A stretch of DNA of 64,000 nucleotides, taken from assembly GCF_001571775.1 (NCBI RefSeq), contig NZ_LRVM01000002.1:248001-312000 (forward strand), in the 5' to 3' direction. The stretch is from Anaerotignum neopropionicum (GTDB lineage Bacteria > Bacillota > Clostridia > Lachnospirales > Anaerotignaceae). Every line of letters starts with the position of its first letter. Position 1 is the stretch's first letter. A model generated the notes under the pieces. That model did no database searches. It saw only the letters and a program-made list of their open reading frames with translations, and was not told where the DNA came from. The translations under genes were made by a program, and so were the position numbers. Of the stretch, positions 16,081-24,882 are shown piece by piece.

Positions 16081-16116
16081 GCCGATTGTAATGCCATCGG
16101 CCCGATTTTTATCGGG
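16081..16116 (+). promoter_or_regulatory. Two overlapping hairpins in the recombinase leader
   Basis: GCCGAT...ATCGGC (16081-16101) and CCCGAT-TTTT-ATCGGG (16101-16116) share one base and carry the same pairing units, so alternative foldings are possible. They end 9 bp before the GGAGG of the first recombinase. A switch or translation control element is plausible. Confidence 0.45.
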
Positions 16117-16136
16117 TACATAATGGAGGTTTCAAA

Positions 16137-17798
16137 ATGGAAAAATTAAATATAGATACAAAATATCGTGCAAGTATCTATCTCCGTCTTTCGAAAGAAG
16201 ATGGGGATAAATCAGAAAGCGACAGTATCGGCAATCAAAGAGATTTGATTTATCATTTTCTGAAGGACAAGCTGGACATTCAGGTTGTTTCGGAACGCAT
16301 TGATGACGGTTATAGCGGTGTCAACTTTGACAGACCTGCTGTAAAGAAAATGATTGAGGATGCTGAAAATGGTGCTATTAACTGTATAGTGGTAAAGGAT
16401 TTATCACGCTTTGGTCGTAACTTTGTGGAAGTGGGAAAATACATAGATCAAGTGTTTCCTGCTTTGGGTATCAGAGTGATATCTATCAATGAAAACTTTG
16501 ATAGTATCAACGGTCGAAGCCAAAGTGATAATATTTTACTGCCTTTTCTCAGTTTGATAAACGATGCTTACTTGCGTGATATTTCGATAAAGGTTCGGAG
16601 CCAGTTGGAAATCAAACGCAAAAAGGGCGATTTCATTGGCTCTTTTGCTGTTTATGGGTATTTTAAGCACCCCGAAAATAGACATAAACTTGTGATAGAT
16701 GATTATGCCGCTGATATTGTCCGTGATATTTTCAAATGGAAAATGGAGGGACAAAGTCAGCAGAGAATAGCCGACAAGCTGAACGAGCTGGATATTCTGT
16801 CCCCTATGGAATATAAAAAATTTTGTGGAATGGAATATCAAACAAGTTTCCAAACCAATACAAAAGCAAAATGGTCAGCTGTGGCTATTGGGCGCATATT
16901 AAAAAATGAATTTTATGTAGGGACTTTGGTACAAGGCAAACGCACCACCCCAAATCATAAGGTGAAAAAGACGGTAACAAAACCAAGTGATGAATGGGTA
17001 AGGATTGAAAATAATCATGAACCTATTATCACAAACGAGGAATTTGCCATTGTCAATGAACTCTTAAACAGTGATACAAGGGTTGCTCCAAACAAAACAG
17101 AGGTTTATACCTTTTCGGGACTTCTCTACTGTGCAGATTGTGGCAATCAGCTTGTTCGCAGCAGTGTATGCAGGAATGGGAAAACCTATTTTTACTATAT
17201 GTGTGGTAAAAACAGAATTACAAAGAAGTGTACAAGCCATCGCATCAGTGATACGGCTATTACCGAAGGTGTTTTAGTTGCGTTAAGACAACATATTGCA
17301 AACATTGTGGAGATGGAACGTATACTGAAATACATTGATACGCTCCCATATAAGAGTACCAATGTAAAGAAACTGAATGCTCAAATTGTCAGCAAGGAAG
17401 ATGAGGTAAAACGATATGAGCATTTAAAAACAGCTCTTTTCGAAAATCTTTCCGACGGTATCCTGGATAAAAACGAGTATCTTCGTTTGAAATCGGTTTA
17501 TGATGAAAAGCAACAATCTGCAGAATTTGCAATTGTAAATTTAAAGGAAGAAATTGATAAGCTGGTGCTAAATCGTACCCAGGAAACCTTATGGATAGAG
17601 AAATTCAAGCTCTACCAAAATATTGACGCTATTGACCGAAAAATAGCCGTCAACCTCATTGATAAAATAACGGTATATGACGATAAAAGGCTTGAAATTA
17701 GATTTAAATATCAATACAATTTTGACCTTGCTCTTTCTTTCATTCAAAGTATGGAAAAACAAATATCGCCCCGGAATAAAGTGAAGGAGGCGGTATAA
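16137..17798 (+). CDS. Large serine recombinase 1
   Basis: A 553-residue large serine recombinase: catalytic domain with YLRLS (nucleophile Ser, near residue 19), DDGYSG, and the active-site arginines in DLSRFGRN; recombinase domain (about 160-290, VYGYFKHPENRHKLVIDD...); zinc ribbon (CADCGNQL...MCG...C) at about 330-370; and a C-terminal coiled coil. It cuts and rejoins DNA at att sites with 2-bp staggered breaks. First of three tightly linked paralogues (1-bp gap to the next), so they are co-expressed and perhaps form a hetero-oligomeric integrase. Confidence 0.95.
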   Translation: MEKLNIDTKYRASIYLRLSKEDGDKSESDSIGNQRDLIYHFLKDKLDIQVVSERIDDGYSGVNFDRPAVKKMIEDAENGAINCIVVKDLSRFGRNFVEVGKYIDQVFPALGIRVISINENFDSINGRSQSDNILLPFLSLINDAYLRDISIKVRSQLEIKRKKGDFIGSFAVYGYFKHPENRHKLVIDDYAADIVRDIFKWKMEGQSQQRIADKLNELDILSPMEYKKFCGMEYQTSFQTNTKAKWSAVAIGRILKNEFYVGTLVQGKRTTPNHKVKKTVTKPSDEWVRIENNHEPIITNEEFAIVNELLNSDTRVAPNKTEVYTFSGLLYCADCGNQLVRSSVCRNGKTYFYYMCGKNRITKKCTSHRISDTAITEGVLVALRQHIANIVEMERILKYIDTLPYKSTNVKKLNAQIVSKEDEVKRYEHLKTALFENLSDGILDKNEYLRLKSVYDEKQQSAEFAIVNLKEEIDKLVLNRTQETLWIEKFKLYQNIDAIDRKIAVNLIDKITVYDDKRLEIRFKYQYNFDLALSFIQSMEKQISPRNKVKEAV

Positions 17799-17799
17799 T

Positions 17800-19479
17800 A
17801 TGGCACGAGTAAGTAGAAAAAACAAGGCTCAAACGATCTTGGAACCAATAGAACACGTTTACAGTACAGCAATTTATATCCGCCTTTCTATAGAGGATAG
17901 TGGTACAAATAGCAGTGAAACCATTGAAACACAGCAATATATGGTGGAGCAGTTTGTCAATGCTCAACAGGATATGAAACTGTATTCCATTTATAAAGAT
18001 AATGGTTTTACAGGCACAAACTTTCAAAGACCAGCCTTTGAGCAGATGATGGACGATGTGAGAGATCGAAGGGTAGATTGTATCGTAGTGAAGGATTTAT
18101 CTCGTTTTGGCAGAAACTACATTGAAACAGGCTATTATCTTGAAAAGATATTTCCGTTTTTGAATGTACGCTTTGTTGCCATGACTGATAATTACGATAC
18201 CCTGAAGAATAGCAGCAGTGATGATATGGTTGCTTCCCTTAAAAATATTGTTAATAGCTTAGTCGCAAAGGATATATCTCATAAGTCGGCCACTGTTCTT
18301 CACCAGAAACAGAAAAATGGCGAGTATATCGGAGCCTTTGCGCCCTATGGTTATATGAAAAATCCAGATAAGAAAAACCATTTAATTATTGATCCTGTAA
18401 CAGCGCCTATCGTAAAGGAAATTTTCAAGTGGAAAATTGAAGGCATTGGTTATATTTTAATTGCAAGAAAACTAAATGAAATGGGTATTCCCTCGCCATC
18501 GGTATATAATTACCAAAACGCTAGATACAAGGCAAAGAAAATTCCAACGGGAAAAGCTACGATGTGGCAGGGACAAATGGTAAAGCAAATTATAAATAAC
18601 TTTACTTATACAGGAAATGTGACGCAGGGCAAAACAGTGGAATCCCTTTGCAATGGCTTACCCCTTACCAAGAAAGATAAAAAACAGTATGTAGTGGTGT
18701 ATGGTACGCACGAGGCGATTATTGATGAAGAAACATTTCAAAAATTAGAAAATACGATTGATGAGGTTGCCAAAAAGCGGAAGGCGAACAGCGAGAAATA
18801 TCCTTTTACAGAAAATATTTTTAAAGGGAAGGTGTTTTGCGCTGATTGTGGGCAAAAAATGATACGTTATAAAAGTGCAAAAAAATTTGCTAAGACACGC
18901 TACGTCTTTCTTTGTAATCAATATGCACACAATTTACAGCTATCTAAATGCAGCAAAAAATGCTTGGGTGAGCCAGAACTTATCGATGTCATTCTTTCAA
19001 GTTTGAGAGCACAAGTAGAGTTGACTTTTTCATTGGAAGATAAATTGAAAAAGCTGAAAAGTACAAAAAAATACATAGCAAAACAGAAAAAAATCAAAAC
19101 CGATTTAGTAAATACGGAAAAGCTGATTACTAAAAATTTGCTGTTATGTTCAGCACTTTTTGAAAATTACACCGACGGGACCATAGACCTAGTAGAGTAC
19201 AATCGCTTGAAGTCCAATTATCTAAAACAGGCTGAGGAACTGGAAGAAGCCAAAAAAAGCTTGCTAAAAGCACAAGTTTTAGATGGAAAAATATTATCCC
19301 CACAAAATGAGTGGATCAAGGCTTTTAGAGGGCAAAAGGATACCACAGTATTAAGTCGTGAATTTATTGAGCTGATGATTGATAAAATCATTGTTAGTGG
19401 ATATAACGATGTAGAAATCATATGGAAATTTGCTGATGAATTAGCGATTCTCACTGAGTTTGTGGGAGGTGCTGCATAA
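17800..19479 (+). CDS. Large serine recombinase 2
   Basis: A 559-residue paralogue of the preceding gene: IYIRLSIED (catalytic Ser near residue 29), DNGFTGTNF, DLSRFGRNY, recombinase domain (APYGYMKNPDKKNHLIID...), zinc ribbon (CADCGQKM...LCN...SKCSKKC) and coiled coil (KLKSTKKYIAKQKKI). It starts 1 bp after recombinase 1 stops and overlaps recombinase 3 by one base (TAATG). All key residues seem intact, so it is probably active. It is clearly diverged from its neighbours, which argues against a recent duplication. Confidence 0.95.
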   Translation: MARVSRKNKAQTILEPIEHVYSTAIYIRLSIEDSGTNSSETIETQQYMVEQFVNAQQDMKLYSIYKDNGFTGTNFQRPAFEQMMDDVRDRRVDCIVVKDLSRFGRNYIETGYYLEKIFPFLNVRFVAMTDNYDTLKNSSSDDMVASLKNIVNSLVAKDISHKSATVLHQKQKNGEYIGAFAPYGYMKNPDKKNHLIIDPVTAPIVKEIFKWKIEGIGYILIARKLNEMGIPSPSVYNYQNARYKAKKIPTGKATMWQGQMVKQIINNFTYTGNVTQGKTVESLCNGLPLTKKDKKQYVVVYGTHEAIIDEETFQKLENTIDEVAKKRKANSEKYPFTENIFKGKVFCADCGQKMIRYKSAKKFAKTRYVFLCNQYAHNLQLSKCSKKCLGEPELIDVILSSLRAQVELTFSLEDKLKKLKSTKKYIAKQKKIKTDLVNTEKLITKNLLLCSALFENYTDGTIDLVEYNRLKSNYLKQAEELEEAKKSLLKAQVLDGKILSPQNEWIKAFRGQKDTTVLSREFIELMIDKIIVSGYNDVEIIWKFADELAILTEFVGGAA

Positions 19480-21017
19480 TGAAAACCATTGCGATATATC
19501 TCAGGCTATCAAATGAAGATATAAACGAAGGGGAAAGTAATAGCATTTCCAATCAAAGGGATTTACTTAAAAACTACATATCATCAAAAAAAGACCTGCA
19601 AGACTATGAGATTTTGGAATTTATTGATGATGGATACAGCGGAGCAACTTTTGACCGCCCTGCACTGAATAAACTGCTTAAGCTGACTGGCAAAACGATT
19701 GAGGTTGTAATGGTCAAGGACTTTTCAAGATTTGGCAGGAACCTTATTGAAGTTGGAAATTATATTGATCAAGTATTTCCCTTTTTAGGCGTGCGATTTA
19801 TTGCAGTCAATGAAGATTACGACAGTAAAGACTATAAAGGTAGTACCGCAAGCATTGATGTAGGGCTAAAGGCTCTGATTTATGAAATGTATAGTCGAGA
19901 TATTTCCCGGAAAATACGAGCAGTGCAGAAATCTAAGTTTCAAAAAGGTGAATATCTTTGTGCTTTACCTTTGTTTGGTTATATGCGTTCGGAAATCGAG
20001 AAAAACAAGTTAATACAAAACCCTGAAACTGCGCCTATTGTGAAACGCATATTTAAGCTTGCTTGTGAAGGCAAAACTCCGACGCAAATAGCTGTGATTT
20101 TTAATGCCGAAGGTGTCCCTTCTCCTTATATGTATCATAAAGAAAAAGGTACAGACAAAATGAGAGGGTGGAAATTAAGCAGTGAAAACACTATTTGGAC
20201 GAATGTCATTGTTCATCGTTACCTTAAAGATGAGCGTTATACAGGTAAACTAATAAGCCGCAAACGAACAAAAATTGATATTAACACTAAGAAAACAATG
20301 CAAATCCCCAGAAGTGAATGGATAATCTGTGAAGATGCACATGAGGCAATTGTTTCAAGAGATGTATGGAAGCAAGCACAGCTAGTTATGAGGCCATATA
20401 TACCAAAGCCATATACCATCGCTGACTACAACCTGTTTAAAGGATTATTAAAATGTGAGCATTGTGGCCGAACGCTTACTTTTTTCAAAAACAAAAAAGA
20501 ACCTTGTTATCGTTGCGCAACAAGAAGGTTTGTTACTTTTTGTGAGTGTAAAGATGTTCGTATCAATGAGCAACAGTTAAAGGATTTTGTGCTATATGAA
20601 ATTCAAAGAAAAATTAGATTGTTTGTTTTTCAGGATATGAATAAAGGCAGAATTCAAAACAATAGTTATGAAGTTGAAATCGAACATATTGAAAGGCAGA
20701 TAAAACAGCTTGATTGTAAAAAGACTTCACTCTTTGAGCGTTTGGCAGATGGCAAGTTGTCAAAAGAAGATTTCAAAGAAAAAACGGCGGAGTTATCTCA
20801 AAAAAAAACAGATTTTGAACATGAGAAAACAGCGTTACTTCAAAAACTAAATGCAACTTATGTAGTTAAGGATAGTACAACAAAAGATTTGGGCAAATAT
20901 GCAGGAGTGCAGGAACTTACCCAACAGCTTGTAGCAGAGTTGATTCAAACAATAAAGGTTTTTCCCGATAATAGCCTTGAAATTGTTTGGAACTTTAAAA
21001 ACTGTATAAAAGATTAG
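19479..21017 (+). CDS. Large serine recombinase 3
   Basis: A 512-residue large serine recombinase: IYLRLSNED (Ser near residue 10), DDGYSGATFDRP, DFSRFGRNL, recombinase domain (PLFGYMRSEIEKNKLIQN...), zinc ribbon (CEHCGRTL...CYRCATRRFVTFCEC) and coiled coil (IERQIKQLDCKKTSLFERL). Last of the three-gene operon. Ten base pairs after its stop begins a headless fragment of a fourth recombinase, so the element's right junction is probably near 21018-21040. Confidence 0.95.
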   Translation: MKTIAIYLRLSNEDINEGESNSISNQRDLLKNYISSKKDLQDYEILEFIDDGYSGATFDRPALNKLLKLTGKTIEVVMVKDFSRFGRNLIEVGNYIDQVFPFLGVRFIAVNEDYDSKDYKGSTASIDVGLKALIYEMYSRDISRKIRAVQKSKFQKGEYLCALPLFGYMRSEIEKNKLIQNPETAPIVKRIFKLACEGKTPTQIAVIFNAEGVPSPYMYHKEKGTDKMRGWKLSSENTIWTNVIVHRYLKDERYTGKLISRKRTKIDINTKKTMQIPRSEWIICEDAHEAIVSRDVWKQAQLVMRPYIPKPYTIADYNLFKGLLKCEHCGRTLTFFKNKKEPCYRCATRRFVTFCECKDVRINEQQLKDFVLYEIQRKIRLFVFQDMNKGRIQNNSYEVEIEHIERQIKQLDCKKTSLFERLADGKLSKEDFKEKTAELSQKKTDFEHEKTALLQKLNATYVVKDSTTKDLGKYAGVQELTQQLVAELIQTIKVFPDNSLEIVWNFKNCIKD

Positions 21018-21028
21018 ATTATTTTTTT

Positions 21029-21949
21029 ATGTATGTCTTGACACAAGCTAATGAAAAATATATGGGTGATGCCCTAATGCAGAAGACCTATACCGTAGAC
21101 TTCCTAACAAAGAAACGAGTAAAGAATAACGGAATCGTACCTCAGTATTATATAGAAGATAACCATGAGGCCATTATACCAAAGGAATTATTTTATAAGG
21201 TACAGGAAGAAAAAGCTAGAAGAGCCAGTCTGAATAAAGCGGCAGTTACAAGAAAAACAAATAAATTAAAAAAGGAAAAGAGCAAATTCAGCTCCAAATA
21301 TGCACTAACAGAAATCTTAGCATGTGCCGAATGTGGACATCCCTACCGTAGGCAGACATGGTCAAAATATGGACAAAAAAGTGCAGTATGGCGATGTGAG
21401 AACAGGCTAAAGAATGGAACAAAGGCATCTTGCAAGCACTCACCTACCTTAAAAGAAGAACCTCTACATAATGCCATTATGACTGCTATTAATAAGGTAG
21501 TAGAAAACAATGGAGATTTTATAGGGGCTTTCAGAGAAAATGTCATCAGGGTTATCGGTGGATACTCTACTAAAGATATCCCAACAGAATATGATGAGCA
21601 GATCGAATCTCTGCAAAAAGAGATACTAACCTTAATCGAAGAAAACGCAAAACAAGGAGCTGTAGCAGAAGATTTTGATGGTGAGTACAAAAGGATATCA
21701 GAGAAGATAAACGAGCTTAAACAGGCAAAATTAAAGGTTGTAAGGGAAAAGAAACAGGCTGAGAACTATAAACAAAAACTAACAGAAATGGACAGTACCC
21801 TAAAGACTGTAAAACCACAGGTAAGAGAGTTTGATGAAGACTTAGTCAGAAGATTAATAAACACCATTAAGGTGAATAAGGGAGAGAGACTGGAGATACA
21901 GTTTGAATCAGGCATCGTCATGGAACATACGATAGATCATTATGAATAG
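21029..21949 (+). pseudogene. C-terminal fragment of a fourth serine recombinase
   Basis: 306 residues corresponding only to the distal part of a large serine recombinase: NEKYMGDALMQKTYTVDFL (end of the recombinase domain), zinc ribbon (CAECGHPYRRQ...CEN...ASCKHS) and coiled coil. The catalytic domain is missing and no upstream part is found in the window. The abrupt start right after the three-recombinase operon suggests that the element inserted into, or deleted, the head of a resident recombinase gene. Inactive as a recombinase. Confidence 0.88.
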
Positions 21950-22005
21950 GAATGGCAGGGGCAGTGACAAGGATAATGGTAAGTTACTGCTCTTGAAGAA
22001 AGGGG

Positions 22006-22060
22006 AATCTGTTAAGACTAAAGTCCTCAGAGAAACTGAGGGTTTTAGTCTTAACAGATT
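22006..22060. repeat. 55-nt near-perfect hairpin without T-run
   Basis: Arms AATCTGTTAAGACTAAA (22006-22022) and TTTAGTCTTAACAGATT (22044-22060) are perfect. The inner part continues as CCTCAG-AGAAA-CTGAGG with two G-U pairs between, giving a ~25-bp stem. No T-run follows on either strand. It could be a terminator-like structure or a small palindromic repeat element. Confidence 0.7.
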
Positions 22061-22611
22061 GCTACTTGCAACAGAAGATATTGCTCTTTGATTTGTGTAT
22101 AACTTTCTATTTGATATACAGTGCTTAGAGGGATTTATCGGTAGCAATTATGCCCCATAGATAAGTTGTCTATAAAGTGAAGAGGATTTTTTTATGAATC
22201 TACAGATAATTGACTTTTCAAGATACAACCGTTAACATTTGAACTTAGTTTTAATCTCAAATGTTTTGAATATACGCAGAAATAAATGCCTTTTTATTCT
22301 AGTAATCTGTAAATTATCCAAATAATAGTTACCAGTGAAACTAGCCAATAGTCTTTTCCGCTTTAATAGCAGAATACACAGCGTATATTGATTCCGACAA
22401 TACAACAAGTTTGGTATATAGAAGATTGCTTTGCTTACCTGCTCATATGTTGCAAGCAAATCACCATAAATTATAAATTTGTACATTGTGAAAGCAGGAG
22501 GGTGAGACAGTCCCCTGCTTTTGATTATTGTGGATTAGTTTTATTAAACTGCTTCTATCTTTTTTAAAATTTTATTTGTAGATTATAGTTAAGGTCCAAT
22601 TAATTTAGATA
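22061..22611. other. Intergenic region with a hairpin, no supported gene
   Basis: No convincing gene on either strand. An 8-bp hairpin AAAGCAGG / CCTGCTTT with a short T-run lies at 22491-22523 and may terminate plus-strand transcripts coming from the recombinase fragment. Plus-strand scraps (about 22380-22480) may be relics. Confidence 0.4.
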
Positions 22612-22947
22612 CTATAATTTAATATCATGATCAATAGCATACTTATTACCCCATTTGCACATTTCCTCAAGCGTAACTTGTAAGTTTCTTCCATATTCCG
22701 TTATAGAATATTCAACCTTTGGTGGCACTTCTGGATATACTTTCCTTGTTATTAAATTATCACGTTCCATCTCTCGGAGCTGAGTTGTAAGCATTTTTGG
22801 GGTAATATCAGGAATTAATCTTTTAACCTCAGAAAATCTTTTTGTACCCATATTTAGATACCAAAGAATTCTAATTTTCCATTTACCACCGATTAAATCC
22901 ATAGTTAGTTCCATTGAGCAACTGTATTTATTCTTTAAATCTGACAT
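22612..22947 (-). CDS. HxlR-family winged-helix regulator (1)
   Basis: A 111-residue MarR-like HxlR/YodB-type regulator: YSCSMELTMDLIGGKWKIRILWYL at the N-terminus (C10 is at the usual redox/electrophile-sensing position of the family), winged helix (KRLIPDITPKMLTTQLREME) and the family wing PEVPPKVEYSITEYG. It is divergent from the nitroreductase cluster with a 203-bp shared control region, so it most likely represses or activates that cluster in response to electrophiles, quinones or oxidants. The TGTAACC preceding the minus-strand ATG acts with GGAGG as ribosome site. Confidence 0.92.
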   Translation of the reverse strand: MSDLKNKYSCSMELTMDLIGGKWKIRILWYLNMGTKRFSEVKRLIPDITPKMLTTQLREMERDNLITRKVYPEVPPKVEYSITEYGRNLQVTLEEMCKWGNKYAIDHDIKL

Positions 22948-22969
22948 TTTGTAACCTCCGTATTTTTAA

Positions 22970-23060
22970 AATAACATGGTATCGTTTTATATACTATGTG
23001 ACAAAAAAGTGCGTACTTGTGATTTGGGATTGTTGTAGTATAATCATAACATACAGTATA
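22970..23060. promoter_or_regulatory. HxlR control region with AAAGTGCGTACT motif
   Basis: In the divergent spacer, AAAGTGCGTACT (23006-23017) is the exact reverse complement of AGTACGCACTTT at 32738-32749 before the second HxlR gene. It has an AAGT-N4-ACTT dyad centre. TATATACTATG just upstream resembles half of the palindrome at 32707. Likely HxlR-family operators. Confidence 0.6.
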
Positions 23061-23150
23061 TAAAAAAACAATATTACTTATTTGGTGATAAAAATGTTTC
23101 AAAATAAACAAGCTGAAAATTTAAAGTTTTTTTATAAGGAGGTCGTATAA

Positions 23151-23657
23151 ATGGAAGTGATTTTTAACAGAAGAAGCATAAGAAAATATGTGGATAAACC
23201 AGTTGAAAAGGAAAAAATGGAAAAACTTTTAAGAGCAGCAATGCAGGCACCATCAGCAGGAAACCAACAGCCTTGGGAGTTTATAATCGTTGAAGATAAG
23301 GAGGTGTTAAAAAAGTTATCTGAGGCAAGTCCATATTCAAAAATGGTTGCAAATTCACCAGTTACAGTTGTTCTTTTATCAAGAAAAGAGGGAGTGAAAT
23401 TCCCCCCTTGTATACCACAAGATATGGGGGCTGCTGCAGAAAATCTTCTTTTAGAAGCAGTACAGTTAGGACTTGGGGCAGTTTGGCTTGGAATTGCACC
23501 TGTTCAAGAAAGAATGAATTATATAAAGGACCTATTTAGTTTGCCCGAAAGTATTGAACCTTTTGCATTAATACCAGTAGGATATCCAGATGGTCAGAAA
23601 AATGAATTTGTAGATAGATTTGATGCAACAAGAATTCATTATGAAAATTGGAAATAA
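23151..23657 (+). CDS. Nitroreductase-family protein (a)
   Basis: A 168-residue FMN-binding nitroreductase: N-terminal RRSIRKYVDKPV (phosphate-contacting Arg/Ser), LRAAMQAPSAGNQQPWEFIIV, and the late GLGAVWLGI and ALIPVGYPD motifs. Such enzymes reduce nitro groups, quinones or flavins with NAD(P)H. First gene of the cluster opposite the HxlR regulator, with TAAGGAGG upstream. Small for the family (usually 170-220 residues) but complete. Natural substrate unknown. Confidence 0.92.
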   Translation: MEVIFNRRSIRKYVDKPVEKEKMEKLLRAAMQAPSAGNQQPWEFIIVEDKEVLKKLSEASPYSKMVANSPVTVVLLSRKEGVKFPPCIPQDMGAAAENLLLEAVQLGLGAVWLGIAPVQERMNYIKDLFSLPESIEPFALIPVGYPDGQKNEFVDRFDATRIHYENWK

Positions 23658-23682
23658 ATGATTAATCATAGGAGGTTTACAA

Positions 23683-23904
23683 ATGGAAAATATGATATTA
23701 AAAGCATTGGAAAAGATTCGCCCAGCATTACAAAGAGACGGTGGAGATGTAAAATTTGTTGATGTTAACGATGAAGGAGTTGTTAGGGTTCAGCTTCAGG
23801 GGGCGTGCGGCAATTGTCCGGGCGCATTAATGACCATTAAAATGTTTATTGAACAAGTTTTAAAGGAAGAAGTACCTGGAGTTAAAGAAGTTATAGGAGT
23901 TTAG
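23683..23904 (+). CDS. NifU C-terminal domain-like Fe-S scaffold protein
   Basis: A 73-residue NifU/NfuA-type domain: IRPALQRDGGDVKFVDV and the cluster-binding CGNCPGA (C46, C49) followed by MTIKMFIEQVLKEEVPGV. Two such subunits would bridge one [4Fe-4S] cluster for delivery to target proteins. It lies 25 bp after the nitroreductase gene with AGGAGG upstream. Its presence suggests that the stress met by this cluster damages iron-sulfur enzymes. Confidence 0.93.
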   Translation: MENMILKALEKIRPALQRDGGDVKFVDVNDEGVVRVQLQGACGNCPGALMTIKMFIEQVLKEEVPGVKEVIGV

Positions 23905-23940
23905 CATAAAAATATAAACTATAAAAAGGAGTGGAATTGT

Positions 23941-24228
23941 ATGATAAATGTTATAGCAAAAAATTTTGCTAAAAAAGCTAAAATTGAGAATGTTTTAGAG
24001 TTAGCAAAGGAATTAGTAGAAACAACGGTAAAAGAAGATGGCTGTATAAAGTATGAAATGTATCAGGATGAGAAAAATCCAAGTATCTTGATCATGATAG
24101 AAGAGTGGGAAACAATGGAAGACCTAAATAATCATATGTCTTCAGAGCATTTTAAAAAAATTGTTCCGAAAATGAATGAATATATGGATCAAAAGCCTGA
24201 ACTGAATATTTGCAAAAAAGTACTTTAA
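23941..24228 (+). CDS. ABM-domain monooxygenase (YgiN-like)
   Basis: A 95-residue antibiotic-biosynthesis-monooxygenase fold protein: MINVIAKNFAKKAKIENVLELAKELVETT, EDGCIKYEMYQDEKNP, IMIEEWETMEDLNNHMSSEHF. Dimeric ferredoxin-like barrels of this type act on quinols or polycyclic aromatics without a cofactor. In an anaerobe the role may be quinone turnover. Same transcription unit as the nitroreductases, with AAAAGGAG upstream. Confidence 0.9.
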   Translation: MINVIAKNFAKKAKIENVLELAKELVETTVKEDGCIKYEMYQDEKNPSILIMIEEWETMEDLNNHMSSEHFKKIVPKMNEYMDQKPELNICKKVL

Positions 24229-24299
24229 GAATTTATGAAGTTTTGATGTAAAATAAGATATTAGACAAAATTTAATAATTAATGAAGGAGTTTATAGGA

Positions 24300-24854
24300 A
24301 TGGAAAACGAGGTAATTAAAGCAATAAGAAATAGAAGAAGTACAAGAAAGTATAAAGATAAACAAATCAGTGAAGAAGAATTGCAAACATTATTAGATGC
24401 TGGTATACAAGCTCCCAGTGCAAACAACTCACAATCGTGGCATTTTACAGTAATACAAGATAGAGATATGATTAACTTTATTAGTGATAAGTCAAAAGAA
24501 GTGATGCTCAAAAGTGATAATGAAAACATAGTAAATATTGGGAAAAACGCTGTAAATATATTTTATAATGCACCTACTTTAATAATCGTATCAGGCAAAA
24601 AAGAGGTTAGTTCATACTCGGTTGATTGTTCAGCAGCAATTGAAAATATGCTGATAGCCGCCGAAAGTATAGGTTTAGGAACTGTATGGGTAGGACTCAG
24701 TAGGTTCTTCTTTACACTTAGTGATGAGATTAAAAAATTAAAATTACCTGATGGATATGAACCGTTTTATGCTGTAGCAGTCGGTTATAAAGAAAATGAT
24801 AGTGTTTTAGGACCATCAAAAAGAAATAGGGAAGTTATCAATTATATAAGATAA
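24300..24854 (+). CDS. Nitroreductase-family protein (b)
   Basis: 184 residues from ATG 24300, chosen because GAAGGAG at 24284-24290 is correctly spaced; an ATG at 24282 precedes the ribosome site. Motifs: RNRRSTRKYKDKQI, LLDAGIQAPSANNSQSWHFTVI, DCSAAIENMLIAAESIGLGTVWVG and AVAVGYKE. A typical FMN nitroreductase, clearly different from copies (a) and (c). It lies 71 bp after the ABM gene and 28 bp before the alcohol dehydrogenase gene. Confidence 0.9.
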   Translation: MENEVIKAIRNRRSTRKYKDKQISEEELQTLLDAGIQAPSANNSQSWHFTVIQDRDMINFISDKSKEVMLKSDNENIVNIGKNAVNIFYNAPTLIIVSGKKEVSSYSVDCSAAIENMLIAAESIGLGTVWVGLSRFFFTLSDEIKKLKLPDGYEPFYAVAVGYKENDSVLGPSKRNREVINYIR

Positions 24855-24882
24855 TATATAATTTTGAATCGAAGGAGAAATT

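Noticed and set aside
22232-22486. Minus-strand ORF of 84 codons in the intergenic region
   Set aside because: No ribosome site and no recognisable sequence; plus-strand relics explain the openness equally well.
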